A DNA stretch of 64,000 nt from a bacterium (lineage in GTDB: Bacteria > JACRDZ01 > JAQUKH01). The DNA lies in the NCBI GenBank assembly GCA_028719205.1, contig JAQUKH010000001.1:1-64000 (forward strand). Direction: 5' to 3'. The notes beneath the pieces were generated by a model that was not told where the DNA came from, did no database searches, and saw only the letters and a list, made by a program, of their open reading frames with translations. Below, piece after piece: positions 8,782 to 18,261 of the stretch; position 1 is the stretch's first letter; every line of letters begins with the position of its first letter. The position numbers and the translations under genes were made by a program.

Positions 8782-10542
8782 TTATAATACCTCCAACGCA
8801 ACAATTTCGTTATTTATTTTGTCTGCTAAATGGGTTAAGACCTCTACTGCTTTATCTAACGGAATTTCTTTCATTCTCGCGATCTCATTTTTAATAGGTA
8901 ATGAAGAGATCTGCTGTAAGGTTACTCCTCTCTCTACCGCCTGAGCGATCGCGTTATAATAATTTATAATTACTTTCAACATCCAATATTGTTTTTTTGG
9001 AGAACAATACGCGTCTATGTCATGAAAAGCGAATTGCTGAAGAAAATCTTCTCTTATTATTTTCGTAACTTCTAAAATTATCTTTTCTGTTTCAGGCAAG
9101 GCATCCGGCCCGACTAACTGAACTATTTCCTGAAGTTCAACTTCCTTCTGCAAAAGGAACATTGCCTTATCCCTTAACTCTTTCCAATCAGCTCCGACAT
9201 TTGTCAAATACCAATTCAGTACCTGATCAACATATAAAGTGTAACTTTTTATCCAGTTGATAGCCGGGAAATGCCTTCTATGGGCAAGACTCGCGTCCAG
9301 CGCCCAGAACGCGCCTGAAATTCGAAGTGAATTTTGCGTCATCGGTTCGGAAAAATCTCCTCCGGGAGGTGAAACCGCTCCAACAACTGTAATAGATCCT
9401 GTACGCTCATGCTTGCTCGCGAGGCACATGGTTCTTCCGCTTCTTTCATAAAAATTAGCCAAACGTGTAGCAAGATATGCAGGATAACCTTCTTCTCCAG
9501 GCATTTCTTCCAAACGGCCTGATACTTCACGCAGTGCTTCACCCCAGCGTGAGGTTGAATCCGCCATCATCGCCACGTCATAACCCATATCTCTAAAATA
9601 CTCGGCAAGTGTTATTCCTGTATAAATAGAAGCTTCACGGGCGGCAACAGGCATGTTAGAAGTATTCGCTACAAGAATTGTTCTCTGCATTAAAGGAATA
9701 CCGGTTTTTGGATCAACTAATTGAGGAAACTCAACCAGAACTTCAGTCATTTCATTACCGCGTTCACCGCATCCGACATAAACAATTATGTCCGCGTCAG
9801 CCCATTTAGCCAGGGACTGCTGTGTTACTGTCTTTCCGCTTCCGAAAGGCCCGGGTATGATCGCGTTTCCGCCTTTAGCAATAGGGAAGAACGTATCAAA
9901 AATTCTCATTCCTGTTAAAAAAGGAAGATCTGGATCTAACTTCTTTTTAAATGGCCTTGCGATACGCACCGGCCACTCCTGTTTCATTTTTATTTCAACA
10001 TTATTATCTAAAGTGACTATTGTGTCAGTTATTGTATATTCACCTTTTTTAGCGACCTTAGTAACTTTATGCAGTTTGTTCAGTGTCGGCGGTACCATTA
10101 TCCGGTGTTCAAAAGTTCCGTTTTCCACGACAATTCCTACAATATCGCCGTTACCTATTTCGTCGCCAACGCTGATCTTAGGTTCAAATAACCATTTTTT
10201 ATCTGCATCCAGGGCAGTGACATTTACTCCTCTTGTAATAAATTCACCGTATTTCTTAGCTATTTCAGGTAGAGGACGCTGAATACCATCATAGATCGAT
10301 GTTAAAAGGCCAGGCCCTAATTCGATCTTTAAAGGCTGTTCAGTACTGATTACCGGTTCACCGACTATTAAACCGGAGGTATCTTCATATACCTGGATCG
10401 TTGCTTTATCACCTTCCAAACGGATTATCTCACCAATTAAACTCATATCCCCGACTTTAACAACATCATACATTCTTGCGCCGGCAATTTCTTTCGCGAT
10501 TACAACGGGCCCTGATATTTTTGATATTTTACCTTTAAGCAT
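8782..10542 (-). CDS. atpA: A/V-type ATPase catalytic subunit A
   Basis: The catalytic subunit, 586 residues, the usual length for bacterial and archaeal A-type enzymes. Seen in order: the beta-barrel N-terminus ([15 protein letters not shown]), the A-specific insert (about 115-190), the P-loop GPFGSGKT (231-238), the catalytic GERGNEM stretch, [20 protein letters not shown] and the C-terminal helical domain. All catalytic elements look intact. It sits 29 bases after subunit F and directly before B. Whether it makes or uses ATP depends on the ion gradient and cannot be read here. Confidence 0.98.
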   Translation of the reverse strand: MLKGKISKISGPVVIAKEIAGARMYDVVKVGDMSLIGEIIRLEGDKATIQVYEDTSGLIVGEPVISTEQPLKIELGPGLLTSIYDGIQRPLPEIAKKYGEFITRGVNVTALDADKKWLFEPKISVGDEIGNGDIVGIVVENGTFEHRIMVPPTLNKLHKVTKVAKKGEYTITDTIVTLDNNVEIKMKQEWPVRIARPFKKKLDPDLPFLTGMRIFDTFFPIAKGGNAIIPGPFGSGKTVTQQSLAKWADADIIVYVGCGERGNEMTEVLVEFPQLVDPKTGIPLMQRTILVANTSNMPVAAREASIYTGITLAEYFRDMGYDVAMMADSTSRWGEALREVSGRLEEMPGEEGYPAYLATRLANFYERSGRTMCLASKHERTGSITVVGAVSPPGGDFSEPMTQNSLRISGAFWALDASLAHRRHFPAINWIKSYTLYVDQVLNWYLTNVGADWKELRDKAMFLLQKEVELQEIVQLVGPDALPETEKIILEVTKIIREDFLQQFAFHDIDAYCSPKKQYWMLKVIINYYNAIAQAVERGVTLQQISSLPIKNEIARMKEIPLDKAVEVLTHLADKINNEIVALEVL

Positions 10543-10571
10543 ATTTTTCCTTTAATCCTTATAATAAATGG

Positions 10572-10907
10572 TTAAGTTTTTCTTAATGAAATATCAAATC
10601 CAACTGCTTTACGGATCAAACGAGCCAGATAACTCCGCCGTACGTCACCAACTGCCTCAATTTTTTCCCTGACAGGTAAAGCAACAACTATAGGCTTATA
10701 GACACGATCAATTTTTTCCTGTGTACGTTGATCTATGGCAGGTATAAAACTCTCATTCAAGCCAATAATTCCGATAGTGTCATCGTTTAAAAGAGTGAGC
10801 AAGATCCTTTTTGCTTCTTCTCCATTTGCGGCTTCATATGATTCAAGTCCGGCCAATCTAAAACCATATACAGTATCTTTATCAGATATAACTACTACTT
10901 TATACAA
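10572..10907 (-). CDS. atpF: A/V-type ATPase subunit F
   Basis: Subunit F binds subunit D in the central stalk. The 111-residue product has the small alpha/beta Rossmann-like fold pattern of the family: VVVISDKDTVYGFRLAGLES at the start, DDTIGIIGLNESFI in the middle and PIVVALPVREKI before the C-terminal helix. Note that this is the V-type F subunit, not the F-type b subunit that shares the gene symbol. It lies between C and A with short gaps. Confidence 0.9.
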   Translation of the reverse strand: MYKVVVISDKDTVYGFRLAGLESYEAANGEEAKRILLTLLNDDTIGIIGLNESFIPAIDQRTQEKIDRVYKPIVVALPVREKIEAVGDVRRSYLARLIRKAVGFDISLRKT

Positions 10908-10925
10908 GAAAACTCCTTTAGCTAT

Positions 10926-12311
10926 TTAAACAAGTATTAACTCTTCACGTATTTTCTTTTCCGGCATTCCAACTTTTTTACAGCGCAGTATAATTCTTAA
11001 ATTTACTACTTCATTATATTTTTTCCATATATACCCGATAGGGACACCTATGGATAAAGAATTCTTATGATAAGCGTTAATTCCTTTTTTTATGACCATT
11101 TCTTCTATTTTTCTTTCCAGAACTGAAATTGTATTATATTCTAAAAAACGCTGCAGAACACTTTTTAAAACTATGCCGAAAGAAGTCGATTCTAATTCCT
11201 TTAAAACCTTTTGCACATCCATTGTAAGGCACATTTTTACGAATTTTCTTTCAGTTATTTCTTTACCGCCGTGAACAAAGTATTCTTCAATATTTTTTAC
11301 AACATCATCCTTACTGTATATTTTAATATTTTCAAAAGAATCTCCATAAAGATCCTTTTTGTTTTCCGCTTTATTCCTGAAATTATATTCACCTTTTGCT
11401 TTTTTAAATTTCCGTCCTAAAAAATTAAAACCATTTTTCCATAATCTTGAGAAAATATTTGTATGGAATTTTTTTGTAAAAATTATACCGCCGTATTTTT
11501 CTTCCTGAGTCATCATCTCCCAAAAAGAAATTTCATCCTTTGGGATATTTTTAGTTTTTTTAGCTTCTTCTTCAATCTTTTTTTCCATCAGGTCATTTAG
11601 ATCCGCAAGCTGTAATCGCAATATTGTAGTTGTATTAATAGCGTCTATCTCGTATGATATCAATTCTTCTAAAACCTTACAGTTGTAACTTCTGTTCTTT
11701 ATTATTTCAAGAACGTGCTGATAATACATCTTATAAAGTGATAACTCCATCATTGATAAGTTCTTTGTTTCTGTATATTCCATGAATTTATCAATTAAGG
11801 CTTTTGCGTAAGGAGACCCCCAGGTGGCTAACAAATCAATTACTTCTTTAATCGAATTCAGATGCGCTAATTGATCTAAAAACGGAGTGTCTAATTCACC
11901 GGCAGGGATAAGGCTTTCCATTATTTGCTCGGGCGTAGCTTTTATATGTATGCCCCTGAGCAAAGTAATTATATTATGCAGATCCCATCTTCCGAGCAAA
12001 AGCATAATCAGATCATGAGGCTCTCCAGCAGTAAAATTTAATATTCTCCTGAAATTGCGAGATAAATTTCTCTTGAGAGCCTCATCTACTCCCGCCATCT
12101 CTGATTTAGAAATGGCACACTCTTCAACTTCTGTCCTATAGGGTGATTTATCCATAAGGCTTATTAAACTCATAAATTCATGAGTATGCAATAATTCCTC
12201 ATAGAAATCACGGCTAAGAAGAACACTTTTCATCGCTCTCACCCGCGCGTTTATATATCCATAATCATCTATATGCGCGTGTGACTTAGCGTTCACTGAA
12301 AAGTACCTCAT
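10926..12311 (-). CDS. atpC: A/V-type ATPase subunit C (d-like, ring-stalk adaptor)
   Basis: This subunit couples the proteolipid ring to the central stalk. The family signature YGYINARVRAMKSVLLS is near the N-terminus and the protein is all helical. At 461 residues it is about 100 longer than usual, because of a basic, charged insertion around residues 260-320 (KKFHTNIFSRLWKNGFNFLG and on). The annotated ATG at 12311 overlaps the end of subunit E by 26 bases and lacks a clear ribosome site; a GTG slightly downstream is an alternative. The insertion is unusual and lies in a region I cannot match to a known domain. Confidence 0.88.
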   Translation of the reverse strand: MRYFSVNAKSHAHIDDYGYINARVRAMKSVLLSRDFYEELLHTHEFMSLISLMDKSPYRTEVEECAISKSEMAGVDEALKRNLSRNFRRILNFTAGEPHDLIMLLLGRWDLHNIITLLRGIHIKATPEQIMESLIPAGELDTPFLDQLAHLNSIKEVIDLLATWGSPYAKALIDKFMEYTETKNLSMMELSLYKMYYQHVLEIIKNRSYNCKVLEELISYEIDAINTTTILRLQLADLNDLMEKKIEEEAKKTKNIPKDEISFWEMMTQEEKYGGIIFTKKFHTNIFSRLWKNGFNFLGRKFKKAKGEYNFRNKAENKKDLYGDSFENIKIYSKDDVVKNIEEYFVHGGKEITERKFVKMCLTMDVQKVLKELESTSFGIVLKSVLQRFLEYNTISVLERKIEEMVIKKGINAYHKNSLSIGVPIGYIWKKYNEVVNLRIILRCKKVGMPEKKIREELILV

Positions 12312-12876
12312 TGAGTTGGGTTCTTAGAAACTCTCTGGATTTAATCAAGCGTGACTCAAGAGTATTTGAAACAGAGATCCTATTGTCGTTTACATTCAGA
12401 GTTAAACCGCCTAAATAATCCTTATCAGCGCTGACTGTGTAATTTAAATTTAACTCTTTTAAGCTGCTACTGGCTAAATCTTTATCTTTAGGATTTACTT
12501 CAACTATTATTTTAGTTCCTTTGACCGCATCTAAAGATTCAATCAATAAATTCTTGAATATCTTTTTGTAAGCTTCCTGATCTTTACGGATATTACTCAG
12601 ATGCTTTTCGATATCGGAATAAATTTTAGAAGTAAATTCTTCTTTAGCCCTGGTAATCGCTTTTTTTCGAAGCAGATCTGATTCAATTTGGATCCTCGCT
12701 GAGTCGCCTTTTAGCTTTATATCCATTTTTTGAATATGAAACGTCTTTAAATTTTCAGCTTCATCTTCTGACTCTTTAATAATTTGCTGTGCCTCTCTTT
12801 TAGCTTTATCTATTAAATCGTCACGCAAATCTTTAGCTTCATTTTCAAGAGTTTCAAAAACCTTCTCTAATGACAT
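12286..12876 (-). CDS. atpE: A/V-type ATPase subunit E (peripheral stalk)
   Basis: A 196-residue peripheral-stalk subunit with the usual long N-terminal coiled coil (EAKDLRDDLIDKAKREAQQI) and a small globular C-terminal domain (YLGGLTLNVNDNRISVSNT), whose DNRI/NTLESRL end is typical. It pairs with the H/G-type subunit encoded at 15216-15563. Its 3' end overlaps the start of subunit C, which suggests coupled translation. It follows subunit K by 26 bases. Confidence 0.9.
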   Translation of the reverse strand: MSLEKVFETLENEAKDLRDDLIDKAKREAQQIIKESEDEAENLKTFHIQKMDIKLKGDSARIQIESDLLRKKAITRAKEEFTSKIYSDIEKHLSNIRKDQEAYKKIFKNLLIESLDAVKGTKIIVEVNPKDKDLASSSLKELNLNYTVSADKDYLGGLTLNVNDNRISVSNTLESRLIKSREFLRTQLNEVLFSER

Positions 12877-12902
12877 AAGTTAATTCTCCTGTGCTACTAA
12901 TG

Positions 12903-13196
12903 CTATTTAACAAAGAATAAAATCATTGCACCGACAACAAATCCTAAAACTACCATTGTTTCCGGAATAGCTACAAGGATAAATATTGTACCTGCTAATT
13001 CCGGTTTTTCCGCCATAGCTCCGCATCCGGCCTGCCCAATTTTACCCTGGGTCATTGCCGTCGCTATTGCTGTTAGAGCAACTGACAACATTGCTGCGAA
13101 CGCAACACCGATCTTTAAAATTACCGGCGCCATTGCAGACGAATTTGCTGCTACTACTGTAGCCACTTCTGCGACTGCCTGAACTGGTTCTGACAT
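12903..13196 (-). CDS. atpK: A/V-type ATPase proteolipid subunit K (c ring)
   Basis: A two-helix hairpin of 97 residues forming the ion-carrying ring. The carboxylate is Glu79 in AIPETMVVLGF of the second helix, and the polar loop reads GCGAMAEKPELAG. I start it at the ATG at 13196 (MSEPVQAV), two bases after the subunit I stop, because GGGAGGTG lies six bases upstream; a longer frame from 13271 overlaps subunit I and has no ribosome site. The residues around Glu79 do not match the full sodium-binding set, so protons are somewhat more likely, but this is not decisive. A diverged relative is at 4023-4409. Confidence 0.93.
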   Translation of the reverse strand: MSEPVQAVAEVATVVAANSSAMAPVILKIGVAFAAMLSVALTAIATAMTQGKIGQAGCGAMAEKPELAGTIFILVAIPETMVVLGFVVGAMILFFVK

Positions 13197-13197
13197 G

Positions 13198-15189
13198 TTA
13201 TTCACCTCCCATCTTTTTAAAAGGTTTGTATTCTGATTTTGCTGGTTCATAAAATTTAGAGAAACATTCAACTAAATGTAAACGCAGCGTATGTATTGAC
13301 GGACTGAAAGAACTTACTATTATATTAACTGAATGAAGTAATATGGCTAAAAATATTCCGGCAAGTTTCATTCCAATTCCTCCCATGCCGCCGATCTTTA
13401 CTCCTAAACTATTTGCAACTACCCCTAAAATTACTCCGGCCAATCCTATTGCCATTATTCTGGCATATGAAAACGCATTACTGAAAGTACCTAATATTTC
13501 CACAATTCCCCGAATACCTCCACCCATAGCAGCTAAAACAATTCCGATCGATATCGCAACTCCACCAAAAATTCTCAGAAATGCTATTTTATAAAATACT
13601 CCAATTATTAAAAGGATCGGTCCGATTATAATAACTGAAAAAATTCCTGCCTTTTCAAAAGCATGATCTCTGTTTTTTTCTCTTATCCCATTAATAAAAC
13701 CAAATATCAGACCAAACCCGATATGAATAACCCCCATTATTATGGCTAAAATTAAAAGTTCTTTCATAAATTTCATTCGATCCAACGGGAAAGGAATTCC
13801 CATTAGAATAGTTGGTTTAATTGGCTCAATACCAAAATGTTCAAAGACAACTTCCAGTCCATTTCCAAAAATTTCCATATACATAAAACCCCAGATTATC
13901 GCGCCAATGGAAGATATTCTTAAAACTTTTGACAATACTAATAAAACATCATCGCCTTTAGACGCGTTTTTCATTAGATAAGAAATACCGAAAATTATTA
14001 TTCCATAACCTATATCCCCAACCATCATTCCAAAAATGATCGGAAAAAATACAGCCATAAAAATTGTCGGGTCTATTCCGCCGTATCTTGGTTTTTTCAC
14101 AAAAGAATAGAAAAATTCAAATGGTTTGGCCCAGGCCGGATTATTAAGTGAGACAGGAGCTTCTTCCAATTCATGATGGGTAAGTTCTAATCTCAGTAAC
14201 GCGACTTTACCCAGAAATTCATTTATTAGCGCGAGTGAGCATTTTTCCAGGTCTTTTTCAGGAATCCATCCCGTAATAATAAAAGTGTGTCCAGTGCTTC
14301 CGAATTGAGGGATTACCTTGATCTCTTCATCTTTATCTTTCAAAACATTCCTTACTGCGATAACCCGGTGATGCCAGGTGGCGGATATATTTTCGAGGTC
14401 AGTATTAATAGTCTTTAATTCTCCGGGGATCTCCTTTTTCCTGTCATTAATTTTAGCTAACGCATTTTCAAAGGATTCTTTCGCGATTTCTTCAGGCAGT
14501 TTTATCTCATTAACTTTTTCCATTGAAAAGAAATCATGTACTGATTTGGAATAAATTTTGTTATAAATTATTATTATACCGATATTTTTCTCATCAACAT
14601 CAGCGGAAACCAAATGGCATTGTTTCTTGCATATATTTTCCAGTTCTTCTCTTAAGCCATCGATAGCCGCCTTATTTTCTTTATCAAGCAGAAGGGCAAT
14701 TGATTCGAATCCTTCAGTTGTACAAATTTGTTTAGCTAAAGGCTGAATTTTTTCCAGGATAGGTTCATATTTTGAATATACGAACAATTTCGCTTCAAGA
14801 TCATTCTTCTTCTCATAAAGTTCTGTAGCTTTTGTTTTTACACCATCAATTATCAGGTCAACCTCATGTAATAATTCGTCAAAGGTCCTGTTATATAGTT
14901 CTTTGTAAAGAGATCTGGTTTTTGCTTTATCGATCTTAGTATCTTTTAAAGTAATAATGATCCCGTTGATCTTCATTAGCGCTGACTCTATTTTTTTCTT
15001 CTTTTCAGCAAGGATAGGCTCAACGATCATAGGAGTTAAATAGGATTGCTCCGTTTCTGCATCATTTTCTTTTATTTCGCGGGTGATATTTTCGACATGA
15101 AGGGTTCCTACCTGGTGCATGTAGCTGACAACGTCAAGAAAAAGGCTTTTAGGCCCTATTACTTGTACTTTAGCCATTCTTAAATGCAT
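13198..15189 (-). CDS. atpI: A/V-type ATPase subunit I (a subunit, stator)
   Basis: The large membrane stator, 663 residues. The N-terminal half is soluble and coiled-coil rich; the C-terminal half has about seven to eight membrane helices. FGMMVGDIGYGIIIF and FSNAFSYARIMAIGLAGV are typical, the latter carrying the conserved Arg that faces the rotor glutamate. The ATG at 15189 has a run of G six bases upstream. The gene's final GGAGGTGAA also serves as the ribosome site of subunit K, so the two are coupled. Confidence 0.95.
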   Translation of the reverse strand: MHLRMAKVQVIGPKSLFLDVVSYMHQVGTLHVENITREIKENDAETEQSYLTPMIVEPILAEKKKKIESALMKINGIIITLKDTKIDKAKTRSLYKELYNRTFDELLHEVDLIIDGVKTKATELYEKKNDLEAKLFVYSKYEPILEKIQPLAKQICTTEGFESIALLLDKENKAAIDGLREELENICKKQCHLVSADVDEKNIGIIIIYNKIYSKSVHDFFSMEKVNEIKLPEEIAKESFENALAKINDRKKEIPGELKTINTDLENISATWHHRVIAVRNVLKDKDEEIKVIPQFGSTGHTFIITGWIPEKDLEKCSLALINEFLGKVALLRLELTHHELEEAPVSLNNPAWAKPFEFFYSFVKKPRYGGIDPTIFMAVFFPIIFGMMVGDIGYGIIIFGISYLMKNASKGDDVLLVLSKVLRISSIGAIIWGFMYMEIFGNGLEVVFEHFGIEPIKPTILMGIPFPLDRMKFMKELLILAIIMGVIHIGFGLIFGFINGIREKNRDHAFEKAGIFSVIIIGPILLIIGVFYKIAFLRIFGGVAISIGIVLAAMGGGIRGIVEILGTFSNAFSYARIMAIGLAGVILGVVANSLGVKIGGMGGIGMKLAGIFLAILLHSVNIIVSSFSPSIHTLRLHLVECFSKFYEPAKSEYKPFKKMGGE

Positions 15190-15215
15190 AACAAGCCCCC
15201 CTATTTGATGTTAAA

Positions 15216-15563
15216 TTAGACATTAGGGATTATCTGTTTCAACAGATAATCGTACGCTTTACTGAAATTTTTATCGGCAGTATTCTTTACTTTTACAACA
15301 TCTTTGTCATCAAATTTACTTTTGTCGCGATTCAGCGCGGATAATTTTTGTTTGTAATAGGTTTCCGCCTCTTTTATTGAACTTTCCTGCGAATTCGCTT
15401 TTATCTCATGGGCTGTCTTTCGGGCATCAGCAATAATTCTTTCAGATTGTTTTTTCGCTTCAAGATATTTCCCGCCGAATTCCAGCTCTTTTTCTTTGAT
15501 TTTTTTCAGAGGGCTGTCAGCCTTTGGGTGTGAATCTTTATCATGATCATTCTTTTTTGACAT
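15216..15563 (-). CDS. A/V-type ATPase peripheral stalk subunit H/G-like
   Basis: A 115-residue, highly charged coiled-coil protein (KKIKEKELEFGGKYLEAKKQ, then SERIIADARKTAHEIKANSQ), with the alanine and charge pattern of the subunit that winds around E in the peripheral stalk. It is the first gene of the ATPase operon, 26 bases before subunit I, as in many archaeal-type operons. A long acidic/histidine N-terminal tail (NDHDKDSHPKADSP) precedes the coil. Coiled coils give little sequence identity, so the assignment leans on length and position. Confidence 0.8.
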   Translation of the reverse strand: MSKKNDHDKDSHPKADSPLKKIKEKELEFGGKYLEAKKQSERIIADARKTAHEIKANSQESSIKEAETYYKQKLSALNRDKSKFDDKDVVKVKNTADKNFSKAYDYLLKQIIPNV

Positions 15564-15578
15564 TTATCTCTCCTAATT

Positions 15579-15608
15579 TGATCAAGTTATTCTAAAATAA
15601 AGTTGATC
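15579..15608. repeat. Imperfect palindrome in the ATPase operon leader
   Basis: TGATCAAGTTATT and AATAAAGTTGATCA face each other across a few bases in the leader between the -10 box (15609-15614) and the first gene. It may act as an operator or as an RNA hairpin in the 5' leader. Confidence 0.45.
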
Positions 15609-15637
15609 AGTATATCGTAATTTTAACATTAAGTCAA
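15609..15637 (-). promoter_or_regulatory. Promoter of the A/V-ATPase operon
   Basis: On the minus strand TTGACT (15632-15637) and TATACT (15609-15614) are 17 bases apart, in the gap between ccmD and the first ATPase gene. Predicted RNA start near 15602, leader about 40 bases, ending in an AGGAGA ribosome site. Confidence 0.7.
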
Positions 15638-15644
15638 GCGAAAT

Positions 15645-15779
15645 TCAATCAATTTTTTTATTTTTTTCAATTTCCCTGATTATTTTATGTTGTTTTTGCC
15701 CAATATAGAACAAGTAAAAACAAATAAAGATCCAAATTATGCTATATGCCGCAAAAAGATAATTTAGATTTTGCATCAT
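15645..15779 (-). CDS. ccmD: CcmD-type small membrane protein
   Basis: A 44-residue open frame directly after ccmC. The product has one helix (NYLFAAYSIIWIFICFYLFY) then a charged tail (QKQHKIIREIEKNKKID), the classical CcmD shape with the AAY motif. CcmD helps release haem-loaded CcmE from CcmA, CcmB and CcmC. AAGGAG overlaps the ccmC stop and lies four bases before the ATG at 15779 or seven before the ATG at 15776, so the second start is possible. It ends eight bases upstream of the ATPase promoter. Confidence 0.85.
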   Translation of the reverse strand: MMQNLNYLFAAYSIIWIFICFYLFYIGQKQHKIIREIEKNKKID

Positions 15780-15787
15780 TTAACTCC

Positions 15788-16462
15788 TTATGACCTGTTT
15801 TCAATCTCATCTTTAACTAAATATATACTTACATTAAGTATTATAACTAATAAATATAAAAAAGTAAATCCAATTATTGAAATAAATAATGTTTTTAACA
15901 TCACAGGATCAAGCCCCCCGCTTTTGCTGTTTAAAACAGCCTGCGGATGTATTGTCCTCCACCAGCGTATGGACATATATACTATCGGAACATCTAAAAA
16001 ACCAATAATGCCGAATACCGCAGCGGCCTTCGCGCCTTTAATCTCGTTTTCAGTGAAAGGACGGATAAAAATGTATGCCATATATATCATCCACAGGATC
16101 AATGTGGTTGTAAGCCTGGCATCCCAGGACCACCAAGCGTTCCAGATCGGACGGGCCCAGATCGGCCCGGTAATTAGAACAATAGTACAGAAAATCAGCC
16201 CTATTTCAGCGGATGAGCGCGCTATAATATCCCAGATCTTTTCTTTTTTCCATAGGAAAATAATACTCGAAACAAAAACTACAAAAAACGCGAAAAATGA
16301 AAGCCATGCGGACGCGACATGAAAATAAAATATTTTTTGGATGATCCCCATTGTCTCTTCAACCGGAGCTAAAATGAAAATATAATAAAGCGAAGCCTCG
16401 ATCATAAGAAACGTTATACCTAAAAGAAAAAGATATGTTCTATAAAAATATTTGTTGACCAA
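15788..16462 (-). CDS. ccmC: Haem export protein CcmC
   Basis: CcmC is an inner-membrane protein that binds haem and passes it to CcmE. The 224-residue product has six helices and the tryptophan-rich periplasmic loop WNAWWSWDARLT, the WWD signature of the family, plus the flanking histidines in FYFHVASAW and RWWRTIHPQ. It lies 95 bases downstream of ccmB with nothing recognisable in the gap, and is directly followed by ccmD. Length and motif are normal. Confidence 0.95.
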   Translation of the reverse strand: MVNKYFYRTYLFLLGITFLMIEASLYYIFILAPVEETMGIIQKIFYFHVASAWLSFFAFFVVFVSSIIFLWKKEKIWDIIARSSAEIGLIFCTIVLITGPIWARPIWNAWWSWDARLTTTLILWMIYMAYIFIRPFTENEIKGAKAAAVFGIIGFLDVPIVYMSIRWWRTIHPQAVLNSKSGGLDPVMLKTLFISIIGFTFLYLLVIILNVSIYLVKDEIENRS

Positions 16463-16557
16463 TTTTGCTCCCTGTCATAATTAACTGTTTACTGTTAAAT
16501 ATACCTGATTTTCCGGATTAAGTTACTTAATTACGCGACCGGCTCCAAAGGACTTAC

Positions 16558-17238
16558 TCACTCCTCGATCAAATATTCAAAAGTAAGATACGGAACCGTA
16601 ATAAATATTATATCAAACGCTGTAAGTAATTTTAACCAGCCTGATATTTCAGAAAATGACTTTCCCTGTAAAATACTGCCTGTGGTCTTTACTGCCGCGA
16701 GAATTAAAGGCACCATGAGGGGAAATAATAAGATCGGAAGCATGATCTCCCTCGTTTTTGTATTTACCGCCATCGCGCTAAGCGCGGTACCTAAACCGGC
16801 TATACCGGCAATACTAAGAAAGAATACTAATAGTAATTTCGGCAAAAACGGGAAAATGTTTATATTATAAAAAATAGTGAATATCGGAAGGCTTAACCCT
16901 ACCACAATAAAAATAAAAATAATATTACCCAGCATTTTCGCTAAATATATCGCGCCCCTGTCTATCGGGGTCAGCATAAGGCCGGAAATACAATTATTTT
17001 CACGTTCAGGCAGAAATGTGCGGTTTAATCCCAATACGCTTGCGAAAATATAGGCGACCCAGAGTATTCCCGGAGCGATCTCATTTATATATGACGCGCC
17101 AGGCTCAAATGTAAAATTGAAGATCACAAAAACTAAAACGGTAAAAATAATAATTGAACTGATAGTTTCTTTTGTCCTGAGTTCACTGATCAGGTCTTTA
17201 TTTATTATGGCCCATACTATTTCAAAATAATTTTTCAT
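16558..17238 (-). CDS. ccmB: CcmB, ABC transporter permease of the Ccm system
   Basis: A 226-residue protein with six membrane helices that works with CcmA in releasing holo-CcmE from CcmC. Recognisable from the opening VWAIINKDLISELRTKETIS, the central LNRTFLPERENNCISGLMLTPI and the C-terminal LPILLFPLMVPLILAAV. Its start overlaps the end of ccmA by four bases, so the two are translated together. Confidence 0.93.
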   Translation of the reverse strand: MKNYFEIVWAIINKDLISELRTKETISSIIIFTVLVFVIFNFTFEPGASYINEIAPGILWVAYIFASVLGLNRTFLPERENNCISGLMLTPIDRGAIYLAKMLGNIIFIFIVVGLSLPIFTIFYNINIFPFLPKLLLVFFLSIAGIAGLGTALSAMAVNTKTREIMLPILLFPLMVPLILAAVKTTGSILQGKSFSEISGWLKLLTAFDIIFITVPYLTFEYLIEE

Positions 17239-17945
17239 TTTGTCTTTATGCAGTTTAAATATATCTCGGAAATATTTTCTTTTTTTATGTTACTTTTATC
17301 TTCTAATAATCTTATCTCTCCGCATGCAAGAATAGCAATTTTTGTCGCGGTTGTCCATCCCTTTTCAAGGTCATGTGTCGTGATGATCATGGTTTTTTTA
17401 TCCTGATGAAAACCAAATAGAATATTTGTAAGTGAATCTGAAGCCTGCGGATCTAATCCCGTATATGGTTCATCAAGAAAGATTATCGCGGGGTCATGAA
17501 TAATGGCCCTGGCTATTGCGAGCCTTTGGCTCATTCCGCGGGAAAATGTGCGGACCAGGGTATCCCTGTGAATGGTCAAATTGAATTTTTCTAAAAGTTC
17601 ATCGACTCTGTTTTTTAAATTTTTAACGCCGTATAATTTGCCGTAGAAAAAAAGATTTTCTTCCGCGGTAAGATTTCCGTACAGGAACGAATCATGTGAT
17701 ATTATACCTATATATTTTCGGATGGACGGTTTATCGTCGTGTATTGATATCCCGCATATGGTTACATCTCCCGCTGATGGATGAAGCAGGGTTGACATTA
17801 TTTTAAGGAGGGTGGATTTGCCGGCGCCGTTCGGCCCGAATAGAGTAAGAGATTCGCTGTTACACAGACTTAAATTTACATTATTAAGAGCGACTTTTTT
17901 CCCAAAATATTTTGATACCTGCTTGACTTCAATGACACTATCCAT
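17235..17945 (-). CDS. ccmA: CcmA, ABC transporter ATPase of the Ccm system
   Basis: A 236-residue ABC ATPase. Walker A is GPNGAGKST, the signature is FSRGMSQRLAIARA, Walker B is AIIFLDEP, with the D-loop and TTHD switch also present. Its hydrolysis drives release of haem-loaded CcmE rather than haem transport. It overlaps the upstream CcmI-like gene by eight bases and ccmB by four. Confidence 0.95.
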   Translation of the reverse strand: MDSVIEVKQVSKYFGKKVALNNVNLSLCNSESLTLFGPNGAGKSTLLKIMSTLLHPSAGDVTICGISIHDDKPSIRKYIGIISHDSFLYGNLTAEENLFFYGKLYGVKNLKNRVDELLEKFNLTIHRDTLVRTFSRGMSQRLAIARAIIHDPAIIFLDEPYTGLDPQASDSLTNILFGFHQDKKTMIITTHDLEKGWTTATKIAILACGEIRLLEDKSNIKKENISEIYLNCIKTK

Positions 17946-18261
17946 TATTAGCCGATATTGTAGAAGCGTTTTCTGTCCCCGCCGCTATATGGTCTATTTC
18001 CTGGTAAATCAGAATGACTTTTGTTTTATATTCTTCGTGCAATTTTTCAAAATCAGAGGTTGACAGCTTTCCTGTTTTAAATTCAAACTCCAGGTCTTTT
18101 AATAAAGTAAACAGTACTTTTTTATGTTCATTTAATTCTCTTATTCTATCCTCGCCTGAAACCGTTTGCGCGGCAGCTTCTTCTTTTTTGCCTAAAAATA
18201 CCGGCAACAAAATAAAAATAATTCCAAATGAAGTTAAAACTGCTAAAATAATCGTAACCAT
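17938..18261 (-). CDS. Short CcmI/CycH-like membrane protein
   Basis: A 107-residue protein with one N-terminal helix (about 3-24) and a charged helical region with LNEHKKVLFTLLKDLEFEFK and TGKLSTSDFEKLHEEYK, the pattern found at the N-terminus of CcmI-like and other Ccm accessory proteins. CcmI proper also has TPR repeats that bind the apocytochrome; these are absent. It starts directly after the CcmH-like gene and overlaps ccmA. Likely an assembly partner of the haem lyase complex, by position. Confidence 0.65.
   Translation of the reverse strand: MVTIILAVLTSFGIIFILLPVFLGKKEEAAAQTVSGEDRIRELNEHKKVLFTLLKDLEFEFKTGKLSTSDFEKLHEEYKTKVILIYQEIDHIAAGTENASTISANNG

Noticed and set aside
12903-13196. 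Sodium-specific signature in subunit K
   Set aside because: Residues around Glu79 (PETMVV) do not match the complete sodium-binding set, and hints from single residues are not decisive.
12903-13271. A longer version of subunit K starting at 13271
   Set aside because: It overlaps subunit I by 74 bases and has no ribosome site there, while ATG at 13196 has GGGAGGTG at the right distance.
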